64,000 bases of DNA from positions 1-64,000 of the IMG/VR virus record IMGVR_UViG_3300044982_000010; one strand, given 5' to 3'. The DNA is from a virus. The notes under the pieces are model-generated. The model was not told where the DNA came from and did not search any database. It was given only the letters and a program-made list of their open reading frames with translations. Position 1 is the stretch's first letter, and each line of letters starts with the position of its first letter. Position numbers and translations under genes: made by a program. This document shows, piece after piece, positions 43,831 to 52,603 of this stretch.

Positions 43831-45168
43831 TTATCGTCCTTTGGTTACCGTAATGGAGGTCGGAGAAGAGTTCTCTATCGCTTCAAGCCTCGCGTCGAGG
43901 TCTTTGACCGCGTTAACCAGCGTCGCAATCAGCGGCATGAGTTCGATAGCAAGCGTGTTCTCGTCGTGATCCCGCACGGCGTGCGGCAGTGCCTCTTGCA
44001 TTTCCTGCGCGACGAAGCCCAATTCCTCGCGATCCGGCACGGACCATGTCACGTCGGCGGGCGGATCGTCATGGATGGTGCGATGGTAGCGCCGGGGCCG
44101 CATCAGCCTGACTTGCTCGATCCCATCTGGGGCGTCCGTGATGTCCCGCTTGAGATCAACGTCTGAGCCTTGGCCCAGCACGCCAGAAATTGAGAGGTTG
44201 CCAGCAGGATCGCAGACCATAACTGCGCGGCTGTTGCTGTCGTACCAAAGTCGCGTCCCACTCGCCTTGTCGAAAATATACCGCCAGCTTGTACCTGTCC
44301 GAATATCGGCGCTCTCGCCGAACCCCCAAGAGCCAGTGTCAGAATAGACGTTACAAGTACCATACATTGCGATATTTGAGCCGTTGTTTGGGATATTTAT
44401 AACCGTGCCAACACTAAGGGTTGAAGCGACTGCCACAGTACCGGCATTAAGGTCTATCTCATTAGCCGGACCCATCGTAATGTTCGCGCTACTATACACA
44501 TCAACGAGAGTGGTTTGCCCAGTCGCAACATTGAAATACAACACCAAACGATTGGTGCTGCCATCAGTCATAAATATAACTGGATTAACGCCTCCTGCCG
44601 GGCCGGGAGGAATGACGATCTGCCCACCCGGCACCCCCAAAGACCCACCAATATTTGCATTGCCAGTAATCCCCAAGGCACCAGCATTAAGATTGCCAGA
44701 AAAAATTCCGCTCGGCCCACTAAGGTTGCCACTTAATGCGCCACCCGCAAGCGGCAAATAGGTCGCTACTGCTGAGTCCACGTATTGCTTCGGCGCGGCT
44801 CCCAAAGCTGACACCGGATTGGCGTTCAGGATCAGCGCGCCGGTCATCGTTCCGCCTGACACTGGCACGTATGTGCCAGTGACATCGGCCATCGTCGCCA
44901 CTTGCGACCATTGGTTGGCGGTGAAAGGACCGGGCGAGATCACGGCGATGGCGCGCTGAATGCGCCCACCTTGAATGACGTGATCGCCAATCGCATAAGA
45001 CGTAGCATTGGAGAAAAATCTCACACCGATCAAATCTTGCGCTGTGTTTGCCGCGTTAACCACGCCAAGTTGCGCGTCGGCAAAGTTGGCGTAAAGCTCA
45101 CCCGGCTGACGCCCAGTAGGACGACTACCAGCGGTGCTGGAGCGGAGGGATTGAACGCGTCCGGTCAT
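43831..45168 (-). CDS. Tail fibre with S74 intramolecular chaperone
   Basis: 445 residues. The C-terminal 110 (SDVDLKRDITDAPDGIEQVR, then MRPRRYH and LGFVAQEMQEALPHAV) form an S74 endosialidase-type chaperone that trims itself after fibre trimerisation. The middle is collagen-like and beta-helical with Gly/Pro/Asn. The start shares PVSALGAAPKQYVDSA with the neighbouring fibre (PVNPLDAAPKQYVDNS). Probably a host-receptor-binding fibre. Confidence 0.85.
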   Translation of the reverse strand: MTGRVQSLRSSTAGSRPTGRQPGELYANFADAQLGVVNAANTAQDLIGVRFFSNATSYAIGDHVIQGGRIQRAIAVISPGPFTANQWSQVATMADVTGTYVPVSGGTMTGALILNANPVSALGAAPKQYVDSAVATYLPLAGGALSGNLSGPSGIFSGNLNAGALGITGNANIGGSLGVPGGQIVIPPGPAGGVNPVIFMTDGSTNRLVLYFNVATGQTTLVDVYSSANITMGPANEIDLNAGTVAVASTLSVGTVINIPNNGSNIAMYGTCNVYSDTGSWGFGESADIRTGTSWRYIFDKASGTRLWYDSNSRAVMVCDPAGNLSISGVLGQGSDVDLKRDITDAPDGIEQVRLMRPRRYHRTIHDDPPADVTWSVPDREELGFVAQEMQEALPHAVRDHDENTLAIELMPLIATLVNAVKDLDARLEAIENSSPTSITVTKGR

Positions 45169-45183
45169 GGCTATATAGCCCTT

Positions 45184-47121
45184 TCAAAACGTACCACAAT
45201 CAATATTGAGCGTGGTTAGACTGTTATCGACATATTGCTTCGGCGCGGCGTCGAGCGGGTTGACCGGGTTACCCACGAGAGTTAAAATCCCGGTCATGGT
45301 GCCACCCGCTATCGCCAGTCTTGTCGTATCGGTTGGGTGAACGTGGTCGCCGCGCGTAAACGCAGGCGCGGACCCGGACGACCCTACGCCATTCATCGCA
45401 GGCACAGCATTCGACGCCACTGGCACGTTGGCGACCAACGCATAAGGCGCAAGCGCGTTAGCGACTTGCGCCGCCGTCTGGTAGCCCGCTGGATTGGTCG
45501 CCGCGTAGCGCGAGGTATCGACCGGATGCACGTGATCGGCTCGCGCCCATGTCGTCGCTACACCAATCGCGTTCACCCCGTCCATCAACGGAAACGTCGT
45601 CGCGCCAAGCGGCACCTGCGTGATCAGCGCGTAAGGCGCAAGCAGGGCGCTGGTCGCTGCATCCCAATCGGTGATATCGCTAGTGTCAATGTTTGCCCAC
45701 GTGGCGTCGATACGCACATAGGCCGTGCCATCCTGCGGCGCTTCGGGAAGCCCCGCGCCGCTGGCAGTCGCCACCCACGCGCCATTCTGCCGTGCATAGG
45801 CCACGCCATCGAGCGGCGCTTCAGTTGGCGGCGCGGGTATCCACCCCAACGTGCTTGAAGTATTCAAGGCAGCAAGAATTTGCCCCGGCTGACCGCCATT
45901 GATTTGCAATGATGCCGGGCCGTTAGGGATAATCAAGCCGGGGGCGCTGATCGCGCCGGTAAACGTACCGCCACGCAAGGGCATGAACGCCGACAGCGCC
46001 GTCGCTACGTTAGCGGCGCTCTGATAATTGTTCGGGTTGCTCGCCGGATAAGCCGCTGTCCAACCTGCGTTCAACCGCCCATACAGCGTGCCATCGAAGG
46101 GCGCGTCGTACTCAATGCCGGAATAAGGCGTCGGGAGCCAAGCGTTGTTATTGCGACTATAAAAATTACCATCGGCTGGCGCGTCAGCCTGAATAGGCGT
46201 CACCAGCCAATTGCTATTACTCCGTGAGTAAAGCAGCCCAGTACTAGGCGCGTCAGGCATGATCGGCGGAAGCAGGGACCACCCGCCACCGCTACGCGCA
46301 TAAAGATTGCTATTGACCGGCGCATCGACTTGGATCGCGTCCGCTTGCCACGTGCCGTTGTAGCGTCCAAACCGGATGCCGCCACCCGGCGCTTCCGTGA
46401 CATACTGGGGAAGTTGAAGCCACGCATTGTTGCGGCGCGTGTACATCGTGCCGTCAGCAGGCGCATCAGACTGAATAGGGTCTGGCACCCAATTGCCGTT
46501 ATAACGACTGAAAATAATATTGCTGCTCGGCGCGTCAGTCACTAGATCAGTTGACGCCAACGTCTCCCAGAACAGGTTCACGCCATCCGTCGCCCACTCA
46601 TACAATATCTGGGTATTCGAGTTGTACCACTGATCCATCACATTGGGATTGGCGGGCGGCGCGCTGCCCCAGAAATAGCGCACGGCGCTATTCACATAAC
46701 CCTGCGACCCCAACGGCAGTTGCGTGTACAGCCACGGCACTGGATTGATTTGCGCGCAGTCACAGTCGCCAGCCGAGGGAATGTTGATCACCAGCACGTC
46801 GGCGCGCGGGCCGCTCTCAGTGCTGGCGTTGACCGAAATCTGATATTGCTGCCCCTCGATCCCACCACTGAGCAAGAACGTCAAGACATTCCCCGCCGCG
46901 TTAAGCTGCGGGTAAGCCACCACCAGTTGCGGATTGCTGGCTACGTCAACGCTGAAAGTGTAACTCTCAAGCGTGACAGTCGGCTCAAGCTGACTGTAGT
47001 CCAGCACCACCAGCGTCTGATCGCTTAGCTGCTTGATGTACGGGCCAAACGCCTGCGTGTCGTCAGCGTAAAAGTAAACGCTATCGGTATTGATGACGCC
47101 AGATGGCAGAGCAAAGCCCAT
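45184..47121 (-). CDS. Tail fibre with repeated short units
   Basis: 645 residues. The N-terminal 180 are homologous to the next gene upstream (DYSQL-PTVTLESYTFSV, GGIEGQQYQISVN, DQWYNSNTQILYEW). The middle has six or more tandem units of the form DAP-x-DG-x-x-Y-x-R-x-N-x-x-W. The end (GVNAIGVATTWARADHVHP) is repeated twice and ends PLDAAPKQYVDNS. A virion attachment or adaptor fibre. The 3-base-spacer palindrome at 46219 lies in one unit (LYSRSNS). Confidence 0.8.
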   Translation of the reverse strand: MGFALPSGVINTDSVYFYADDTQAFGPYIKQLSDQTLVVLDYSQLEPTVTLESYTFSVDVASNPQLVVAYPQLNAAGNVLTFLLSGGIEGQQYQISVNASTESGPRADVLVINIPSAGDCDCAQINPVPWLYTQLPLGSQGYVNSAVRYFWGSAPPANPNVMDQWYNSNTQILYEWATDGVNLFWETLASTDLVTDAPSSNIIFSRYNGNWVPDPIQSDAPADGTMYTRRNNAWLQLPQYVTEAPGGGIRFGRYNGTWQADAIQVDAPVNSNLYARSGGGWSLLPPIMPDAPSTGLLYSRSNSNWLVTPIQADAPADGNFYSRNNNAWLPTPYSGIEYDAPFDGTLYGRLNAGWTAAYPASNPNNYQSAANVATALSAFMPLRGGTFTGAISAPGLIIPNGPASLQINGGQPGQILAALNTSSTLGWIPAPPTEAPLDGVAYARQNGAWVATASGAGLPEAPQDGTAYVRIDATWANIDTSDITDWDAATSALLAPYALITQVPLGATTFPLMDGVNAIGVATTWARADHVHPVDTSRYAATNPAGYQTAAQVANALAPYALVANVPVASNAVPAMNGVGSSGSAPAFTRGDHVHPTDTTRLAIAGGTMTGILTLVGNPVNPLDAAPKQYVDNSLTTLNIDCGTF

Positions 47122-47124
47122 GAC

Positions 47125-47982
47125 CTACTCTTTCATCGTACTGGCTGAAGGCGACGCGAACCACAGCATGAACACCATGCTGTCTGCGCCCGGCGCTTGA
47201 GCAAAGGTGATCTTATTGTCTACCGCCGTATATTGGGTGGTGGCGTCCTGCCACACGCCGTCCACCGACACGAACAGGGTGTTTGATCCGTTGATCGTCA
47301 CCGGCACCCCGATCACCGCTGATATCGTGAACGTCGTCGTCACCCCATCCGGCAGAATAGGCGTAATGTTGAGAATGTTGGCGCTGCCACCCGCACCACC
47401 GCCAGTGGCCGACAGCGACCAGAAGCTGGTCAACCCGTTGCTGACGAAATCCCACAGCACAGCAGTCGAGGTGTCATACCAGCGGTCCAGCAAATTCGCC
47501 CCCACCGGGGGCGTAGCGCTGACAAAAAACCGTGGCGCGGTGTTCACAGTGATCGAACCATCGCCGCTGGTCGCCCCGCCACCGCCCGGAAGCGGCCAAG
47601 GCGACGGAAGGACCATGCAGCACTCACCCTCGCCAAGCACGTTGACCGTCAGTACGTCAGTGCGTATCTCAGTATCTGCGAGCGTCGTGTTGATAATGAT
47701 CTCGTAAGCGCGTCCGCCGATACCCCCCTCGACATAGAACGTCAGGAGGGTGTCAGTCGTATCGATAGCCGGGCTGTCAATCCATAACTGCGGCGAGCCA
47801 CCCGGCCTAACCCGGAACGAGTAACTCAGGAGAGTAACCGCAGGGATAAGCTGACTATAGTCCACGCTGATCAACGAGCGCGCGTCTAAAGGCTTGGTGT
47901 AAGAGCCAAGCTGACCCAATGCGCTAGCGACGAACGACGTTGGATCGGCCTGCACGCCCGGTATGAGATAAGGATAATTCAA
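47125..47982 (-). CDS. Fibre-adaptor paralogue of the next tail fibre
   Basis: 285 residues from a TTG that overlaps the tube gene stop (TTGA); the longer frame to 48228 overlaps that gene and is rejected. The body aligns with the N-terminal part of the 45184 fibre: VDYSQLIPAVTLLSYSF, GGIGGRAYEIIIN, DRWYDTSTAVLWDF. Likely a tail protein that anchors fibres. Palindrome copy 47824 is read as VTLLSY within the shared segment. Confidence 0.65.
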   Translation of the reverse strand: MNYPYLIPGVQADPTSFVASALGQLGSYTKPLDARSLISVDYSQLIPAVTLLSYSFRVRPGGSPQLWIDSPAIDTTDTLLTFYVEGGIGGRAYEIIINTTLADTEIRTDVLTVNVLGEGECCMVLPSPWPLPGGGGATSGDGSITVNTAPRFFVSATPPVGANLLDRWYDTSTAVLWDFVSNGLTSFWSLSATGGGAGGSANILNITPILPDGVTTTFTISAVIGVPVTINGSNTLFVSVDGVWQDATTQYTAVDNKITFAQAPGADSMVFMLWFASPSASTMKE

Positions 47983-48737
47983 GACACGTACCCCGTATAA
48001 GAGCCGAAGTACCTGAAGCGACTGTTCCACCCGGTGGGGAAGTTCCAGCGCTGCGCGCCGAAGCTGAACATGTTCCTGATTTCTGTACGAGCCAGCCCAA
48101 CCGCCTCGTTGAACTTGCGCCCGTGATATTGCGACCCCGGCACGGAGGAGTAAGGCTTGCCCGGTTGCAGCATCAGATGGCAAATCACCCCTGACGCCAA
48201 CCCGGACAGGTACTTCTCCATGATCCAATCAGGCGGGGTGACGAACCCGTCCGGGTCGGTAGGGTCGCAGGTGTTGAGCGCCACCGTGGCGATCCACGTC
48301 TCGTTGACATAAGGGTTCTGAAAGATGCGCAAGATCGGACACTTGGAGCCAGCATTCAAAAGTGCCCCCGCGCGCTGCGTCCGAAAGATCGGGTTCTGGG
48401 CCTCTGTATAGGGCTGATCCTCACTCTGCGTCACCGAGAGGTACTGGGGAGGACACATCGGTACGTATTGAGGAGGCCAAGGTCCAACGGGCGGCGGGGG
48501 CGAGCGCGGGCGAGCCAACCCCATCAGCCGGTTCACCACCACGTTCTGCCCGGTGGTTAGCTGATAGTCGTTGGTCTGCGGAATAATGTAAATAGGCAAC
48601 TCCAAGAGCCAGATATTGGTGCGCTGGAAAAACTCCTTGAGAGTTTCATAAATCTGCATACGGACCATGCCGTCGAGCGCACCCGGCGCATTGATCCGCA
48701 CGATGTCACTCAAACGCGCCATGTTGGTGGTGGTCAT
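47979..48737 (-). CDS. Tail tubular protein A-like (gp11-like)
   Basis: 252 residues. Starts like podovirus tube or gatekeeper proteins (VRMQIYETLKEFFQRTNIWLLE), with a later LPGKPYSS-like segment and NEAVGLARTEIRNMFSFG. Position between the connector-like gene and fibre genes supports the role. Starts shortly after the stop of the 48745 gene. Confidence 0.65.
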   Translation of the reverse strand: MTTTNMARLSDIVRINAPGALDGMVRMQIYETLKEFFQRTNIWLLELPIYIIPQTNDYQLTTGQNVVVNRLMGLARPRSPPPPVGPWPPQYVPMCPPQYLSVTQSEDQPYTEAQNPIFRTQRAGALLNAGSKCPILRIFQNPYVNETWIATVALNTCDPTDPDGFVTPPDWIMEKYLSGLASGVICHLMLQPGKPYSSVPGSQYHGRKFNEAVGLARTEIRNMFSFGAQRWNFPTGWNSRFRYFGSYTGYVS

Positions 48738-48744
48738 AGCGCCC

Positions 48745-49140
48745 TCATGCCGCGTTCAACATCAGGATATGCTGCTGGAACTTCGCCATGAAGCCCTGCG
48801 CGCGTTGATCTTGCGTGTCGGCCACATCGTACATTTGCAGCCAACCGGTGATAAACCAATAGATCGAAGTGACATATTTGGAAGGAACCGGCACCAAAGT
48901 GTCAGTATCCGTGGTCGTATACCCGCCCGGTATGCCGTCGCCAATGTCGCCCTTGGTCAGCGGGCGCTGATACTTCAAGTCCAAGAAGATATCGGGCCGC
49001 AGCCGTTGCATCTCAGACACGGCGATATTGAGCGCGCCCACGATATCCGCATCGGCATACCTGTAAGGCGCAACCAAGTCCTGCAACAGGCTGCGCGCTA
49101 TCGCCATGTACTCGCTTACGGGTGCATAGGTCTGCGCCAC
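48745..49140 (-). CDS. Head-tail connector-like protein
   Basis: 131 residues. Helical, with YRYADADIVGALNIAVSEM, a pattern of phage adaptor proteins that bind the portal ring. GTG start with AGGAG of palindrome copy 49145 seven bases upstream. The final assignment is by context. Confidence 0.6.
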   Translation of the reverse strand: MAQTYAPVSEYMAIARSLLQDLVAPYRYADADIVGALNIAVSEMQRLRPDIFLDLKYQRPLTKGDIGDGIPGGYTTTDTDTLVPVPSKYVTSIYWFITGWLQMYDVADTQDQRAQGFMAKFQQHILMLNAA

Positions 49141-49160
49141 ACTTACTCTCCTGAGTGAGC

Positions 49161-49194
49161 GGCCCCGGCGCTACGAGCATCAAGCGCCGGGGCC
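49161..49194 (-). terminator. Strong hairpin after the capsid gene
   Basis: Perfect 12-base GC stem (49161-49172 with 49183-49194) and a 10-base loop, 38 bases after the capsid stop. No T-run on either strand. It may stabilise the capsid mRNA or partly terminate. Confidence 0.6.
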
Positions 49195-49232
49195 TGACAG
49201 GCGGCGTACGTCAACGACGGGAGGTCGGACGC

Positions 49233-50225
49233 CTACGGACCCGCCTGCGTCACGATGGCCTGCGCGATAGCCTTGTTGTCCAAGACCTGCCGACCATAGA
49301 CCTGCAACCCACGGAGGATTTGGCCGAACGTCCGCTCCGAACGGATCGTCTCGACGTTGGTCATCTGCGAGGCGAAGGTCAGTCCATGTGCGTGACCGCC
49401 ATAGATCACCCACTCGCCCGCCGCCAGCCCGGCAGCAACGCCGAACGGCAGCAGGTTGGACGCGTAGATGGTGAACCGGTCAATCTGGCCGAACTTGCCG
49501 TTACGCAAGATACTGACCTGATCACCCGAGACGAACACCTCGCGCAATTCCGAACGCTTGAGTTGGAACGTCGCCCACGTCGGCATGACGACCCAGCGTC
49601 CGGTTTCAGGGATGTTAAGCTCATCCAACGCCTGCCCAATCCGCAACAGCACGTCGATGATTTCGACCTGCCCAGTGGCTGGGTTGCGCCCGACTGTGGC
49701 GACCGGGTTGCCGGTGACGCCGAGGTTGATGTTGCCCGAGATCGCCCCAGCGGCCACGCCCATGTTGGCGGGGTTGGCTTGGTTCATCAGGAACAACAGC
49801 ACGTCGGTATCGACGGTGATCTTCATCTGCTCGGACGCGTCATCCGCCCAGATGGAGAGGTTGTTGATGTCCGACTGCTTCTCAATCACGTCATCCAAGA
49901 TCGCGGCGAAATACTTGCCTTGGTCGATAGTGAGTTCCACCGCATTGCCAGCGGGTCGCTGAAGGGCGAGGTCGCCGTTGACCAAGTAGTTGTTGATCAC
50001 CAGCGTCGGCTTGGTGCGAATCTTGACTCTATCGCCGTAGGACTTGATCTCGCCTTCGTAGTCGGTGTTGCTGATCGCCGCCAGAACCGTGGCGGCGTAG
50101 AACTTTTCGATCAGCTTGCCCGACCAGATTTCGGGAATAAAACCAGCGGCGACATAGTCAGTCGAAGTGCTACCCGAAGGGTAGATAGGGGGTTGTGTCG
50201 CGGAACCCGCGAGGCCGAGAGCCAT
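49233..50225 (-). CDS. Major capsid protein
   Basis: 330 residues. FIPEIWSGKLIEKFYAATVL at about 29-48, RVKIRTKPT and a C-terminal VYGRQVLDNKAIAQAIV fit the HK97-fold coat protein of the P22-like or N4-like type. GGAG eight bases upstream of ATG. It follows the scaffold gene in transcription order, as expected, and a strong hairpin follows the stop. Confidence 0.8.
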   Translation of the reverse strand: MALGLAGSATQPPIYPSGSTSTDYVAAGFIPEIWSGKLIEKFYAATVLAAISNTDYEGEIKSYGDRVKIRTKPTLVINNYLVNGDLALQRPAGNAVELTIDQGKYFAAILDDVIEKQSDINNLSIWADDASEQMKITVDTDVLLFLMNQANPANMGVAAGAISGNINLGVTGNPVATVGRNPATGQVEIIDVLLRIGQALDELNIPETGRWVVMPTWATFQLKRSELREVFVSGDQVSILRNGKFGQIDRFTIYASNLLPFGVAAGLAAGEWVIYGGHAHGLTFASQMTNVETIRSERTFGQILRGLQVYGRQVLDNKAIAQAIVTQAGP

Positions 50226-50253
50226 GATACATCTCCGTTAGGCTCGATTGATC

Positions 50254-51429
50254 CTAGCGGATACGTCCCTCATTTCCCGCGCTAAAGAGAGCGGCTTCAA
50301 TTGCCGCCGCTTCAGCTTCTCGTCCAGCGTATTTGCCAGCCGTCTTGTCGCGGTAGAATTGGGTTATATCCGCACGTGCGAAGATCGGCTTCTCGGGGGG
50401 GACAGTCGTTTGCCCCGTCTTGGCTCTGCCCGGCGCTGCAAATTGCATGAGGTCAACCTGCGGGGTGGGGGCGGGTAACTCTCGTGAGTAACCTGCTCCA
50501 TTGCCCGGTTGTTGACCTGCGCCATTCGCAGGGCTACGTGCAGCCACATCAGATAGGAAGCTTCTGAAAATGTCCACAACCTGACCTGTCTGGTTTGAGT
50601 TGTGGGCAGCATCCAAAAAAGTCCGTCGTGTCCGGTGCGAGATCGGATCGATCTGATCCAGCCACGCCCCAAACTGTGGGCTATGGTTTATTGCATCCCA
50701 GTTCGGCACCTCCTGTGCTAGGTCTTTGTACATCTGCACGCGAGCGTCGTAGACGACGGTGTTCTGCACCCCGCCGACCTGACGCTTAACCTGTTGAAGC
50801 TCGCCCACCACTTGCTGGAGCAGCGGTTCGTAAACTTCCGCTGCTCGCCGCCCCATCACATCCATAAGCTCGGGGCCAAACTCCTCAATCTCTTTTTGCG
50901 TGACCCGCCTGCCGGGCGGTGGGGGTCTAACGTCAAATCTTACCCCTGATCCTTCTGACGTAGGCGGCGGGGTCACCTGCGCCATCAACCGCTGCATATC
51001 GGTGACCTGTTGGGTCAGCCTGCGCTTATCTTCCGTCTCCCGGTCGTAGCGCCCCTTGAGCGACTTGAACTGATGTTCCCAATCCTCTGGCGTCTGCGGC
51101 TGGGGAGGCGTAGGCGCAGGCGGCGGGGTAGTTCGCGATTGCAGCCGAGGGTCGTTCGGATCGGGCGGATTGGGCGAGCGCGGGTCAAAGTCGGCAGTGA
51201 TCACAGTGCTAGGCGGTGTATTCGGCACGGGAGGTCTGGTGGTAGCGCCAATGGGCTGATCCGCGCCAGACGCCGCGTTGGCGGCTTTCGCCTCCTTGGC
51301 CTGCTGCACCAGCGCGTTGGCGCGCTCAGTGGCGGCGCGCACCCCATCAGGAACTTTCACGCTGGTGTCGGGTTTACCGCGCGCCGTTGCGCCGCCGATT
51401 GCTTCATGCCCTTGGATCGTGTCCGCCAT
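50254..51429 (-). CDS. Scaffold-like protein
   Basis: 391 residues. Disordered Ala/Pro-rich N-terminus, central coiled coil (FKSLKGRYDRETEDKRRLTQ), conserved-type helical part and a disordered end. Immediately before the capsid gene in transcription. This order and the composition fit a head scaffolding protein. Palindrome copy 50478 is read as Y-S-R-E-L. Confidence 0.65.
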   Translation of the reverse strand: MADTIQGHEAIGGATARGKPDTSVKVPDGVRAATERANALVQQAKEAKAANAASGADQPIGATTRPPVPNTPPSTVITADFDPRSPNPPDPNDPRLQSRTTPPPAPTPPQPQTPEDWEHQFKSLKGRYDRETEDKRRLTQQVTDMQRLMAQVTPPPTSEGSGVRFDVRPPPPGRRVTQKEIEEFGPELMDVMGRRAAEVYEPLLQQVVGELQQVKRQVGGVQNTVVYDARVQMYKDLAQEVPNWDAINHSPQFGAWLDQIDPISHRTRRTFLDAAHNSNQTGQVVDIFRSFLSDVAARSPANGAGQQPGNGAGYSRELPAPTPQVDLMQFAAPGRAKTGQTTVPPEKPIFARADITQFYRDKTAGKYAGREAEAAAIEAALFSAGNEGRIR

Positions 51430-51430
51430 T

Positions 51431-51727
51431 TTATTTCTTCAGTTTGCTCGCCAAGTTTTCGATATGGATGAAGTCGTCCCGCAAATCTCTCATTCTTCGG
51501 TTCATGCCGACGTTAACCTGAGACTCCAACGCATTCGCTGACAGCGCCCGCTCGTACTCATACAACGTGAACGCCTTGAACGCCTCTATGAACGTCGCCC
51601 ACGCATCAGGACTAACCTTACTTAGTGAGTAAGTCGCCCTGAGATACTCATCCCGCTCCTCGCTCACGTCATAACTCAGGTCAAAACACTCTACGAGGCT
51701 TCGAGGTATTGAGGAGCGGCGGCCCAT
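51431..51727 (-). CDS. Small protein, unknown
   Basis: 98 residues from ATG 51727 (51742 is another start). Helical, charged. The 3-base-spacer palindrome at 51620 is read as TAC-TCA-CTA-AGT-AAG. Overlaps the 51681 gene by 47 bases. Its position fits a structural accessory. Confidence 0.55.
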   Translation of the reverse strand: MGRRSSIPRSLVECFDLSYDVSEERDEYLRATYSLSKVSPDAWATFIEAFKAFTLYEYERALSANALESQVNVGMNRRMRDLRDDFIHIENLASKLKK

Positions 51728-51959
51728 GTTCAATGATCGCATCTATCAGATCGGGCTTCTCGCCCTTTTCGCCCGGCTCCTCCTTGCAATAGCAGTTGGT
51801 CATGATCCGCTCGGGACCAAGCCCAACCACCTCCTTGCCGACGATGCTCCACAGGCCGGGAAGCTGCTCGCGCTTGCCGCCCGCGCCATAATCGTGAACG
51901 CCAATATCGGTGTCGCCGCACTCTTTGCTGTCCTTGCGTTGCTCGGATTTCTTATCCAT
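51681..51959 (-). CDS. Small Cys/Lys-rich protein, unknown
   Basis: 92 residues, hydrophilic, with Cys at about 14, 56 and 58. Starts just before the Tad2-like stop. No domain recognised; coding status supported mainly by operon packing. Confidence 0.5.
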   Translation of the reverse strand: MDKKSEQRKDSKECGDTDIGVHDYGAGGKREQLPGLWSIVGKEVVGLGPERIMTNCYCKEEPGEKGEKPDLIDAIIEHGPPLLNTSKPRRVF

Positions 51960-52230
51960 CCACGTTCTCCCAATCGTCCGCCAGCAAGTCGGCCTGCGAA
52001 CACAACCAAGGCACCACATACCCCTGCGCCGTTTTCATGTCCACATGGGCGTGGTAGTCAACCTCCTTGCCGACCAACTCAGGACACGCCTTGCCCATCG
52101 GCCTGTCAGCCTCGACCTTAAACGTGGAGCCGGGAACGAGAAAGAGATACATCCCCTTGCCGTTCCACCCCGCGCGCCGGATGCGCCCGCCGCTCCTCAA
52201 CCTGTTCACCGCCTGCCCGATATCCATCAC
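51952..52230 (-). CDS. Tad2-like (DUF2829) anti-Thoeris candidate
   Basis: 92 residues. The pattern RRAGWNGKGMYLFLVPG, then MKTAQGYVVPWLCSQADLLADDW, is that of DUF2829, the family of Tad2. Tad2 proteins sequester the cyclic ADP-ribose signal of the bacterial Thoeris defence, and some also bind cyclic oligonucleotides. The surrounding genes are structural, so it would be expressed with the virion genes. The start at 52230 (or 52227) follows palindrome copy 52233. Confidence 0.75.
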   Translation of the reverse strand: MMDIGQAVNRLRSGGRIRRAGWNGKGMYLFLVPGSTFKVEADRPMGKACPELVGKEVDYHAHVDMKTAQGYVVPWLCSQADLLADDWENVDG

Positions 52231-52243
52231 TTACTCAACCGAG

Positions 52244-52603
52244 TTAGAGTTCCTCAATGATCGCGTTCAATGTTTCCGCGATCTCCCGCGTCAACGGGAC
52301 AAAGCGATGATAATCCATGTTGTCGCCGGGCATCGCCAGCAGGGGGGTATCGATCCCCTGCGTCAGGATGACGGTGTTAATGTATTCGACGCACGGACGC
52401 AAGAAATATAACGGCATCCGCTCATCAATGTTCGACTGCGCCGGAACCAACACCTTAGAGCTTTCCAGCCCAAAGCAGTACTCCAAAATCTCGTTAGTCC
52501 TATCGCATATCCTTGCGACGATCTCCCGCCGCTCGCTCAGACCGCAATCAGCGTGAACCACCGCCAGCGGCGGCTTGGGAAAATTGCGCAGCACCACGTT
52601 CAT
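52244..52603 (-). CDS. Unknown 119-residue protein
   Basis: No domain recognised. Mixed alpha/beta with FGLESSKVLVPA and DYHRFVPLTREIA segments. It overlaps the Ig-like gene at the start. Confidence 0.6.
   Translation of the reverse strand: MNVVLRNFPKPPLAVVHADCGLSERREIVARICDRTNEILEYCFGLESSKVLVPAQSNIDERMPLYFLRPCVEYINTVILTQGIDTPLLAMPGDNMDYHRFVPLTREIAETLNAIIEEL

Noticed and set aside
47983-48228. N-terminal extension of the 47125 gene
   Set aside because: It overlaps the tube gene in another frame and does not look like the conserved body. The TTG at 47982 fits better.
49155-50285. 376-residue plus-strand open frame
   Set aside because: Antisense to the capsid gene; no recognised domain and no ribosome site.
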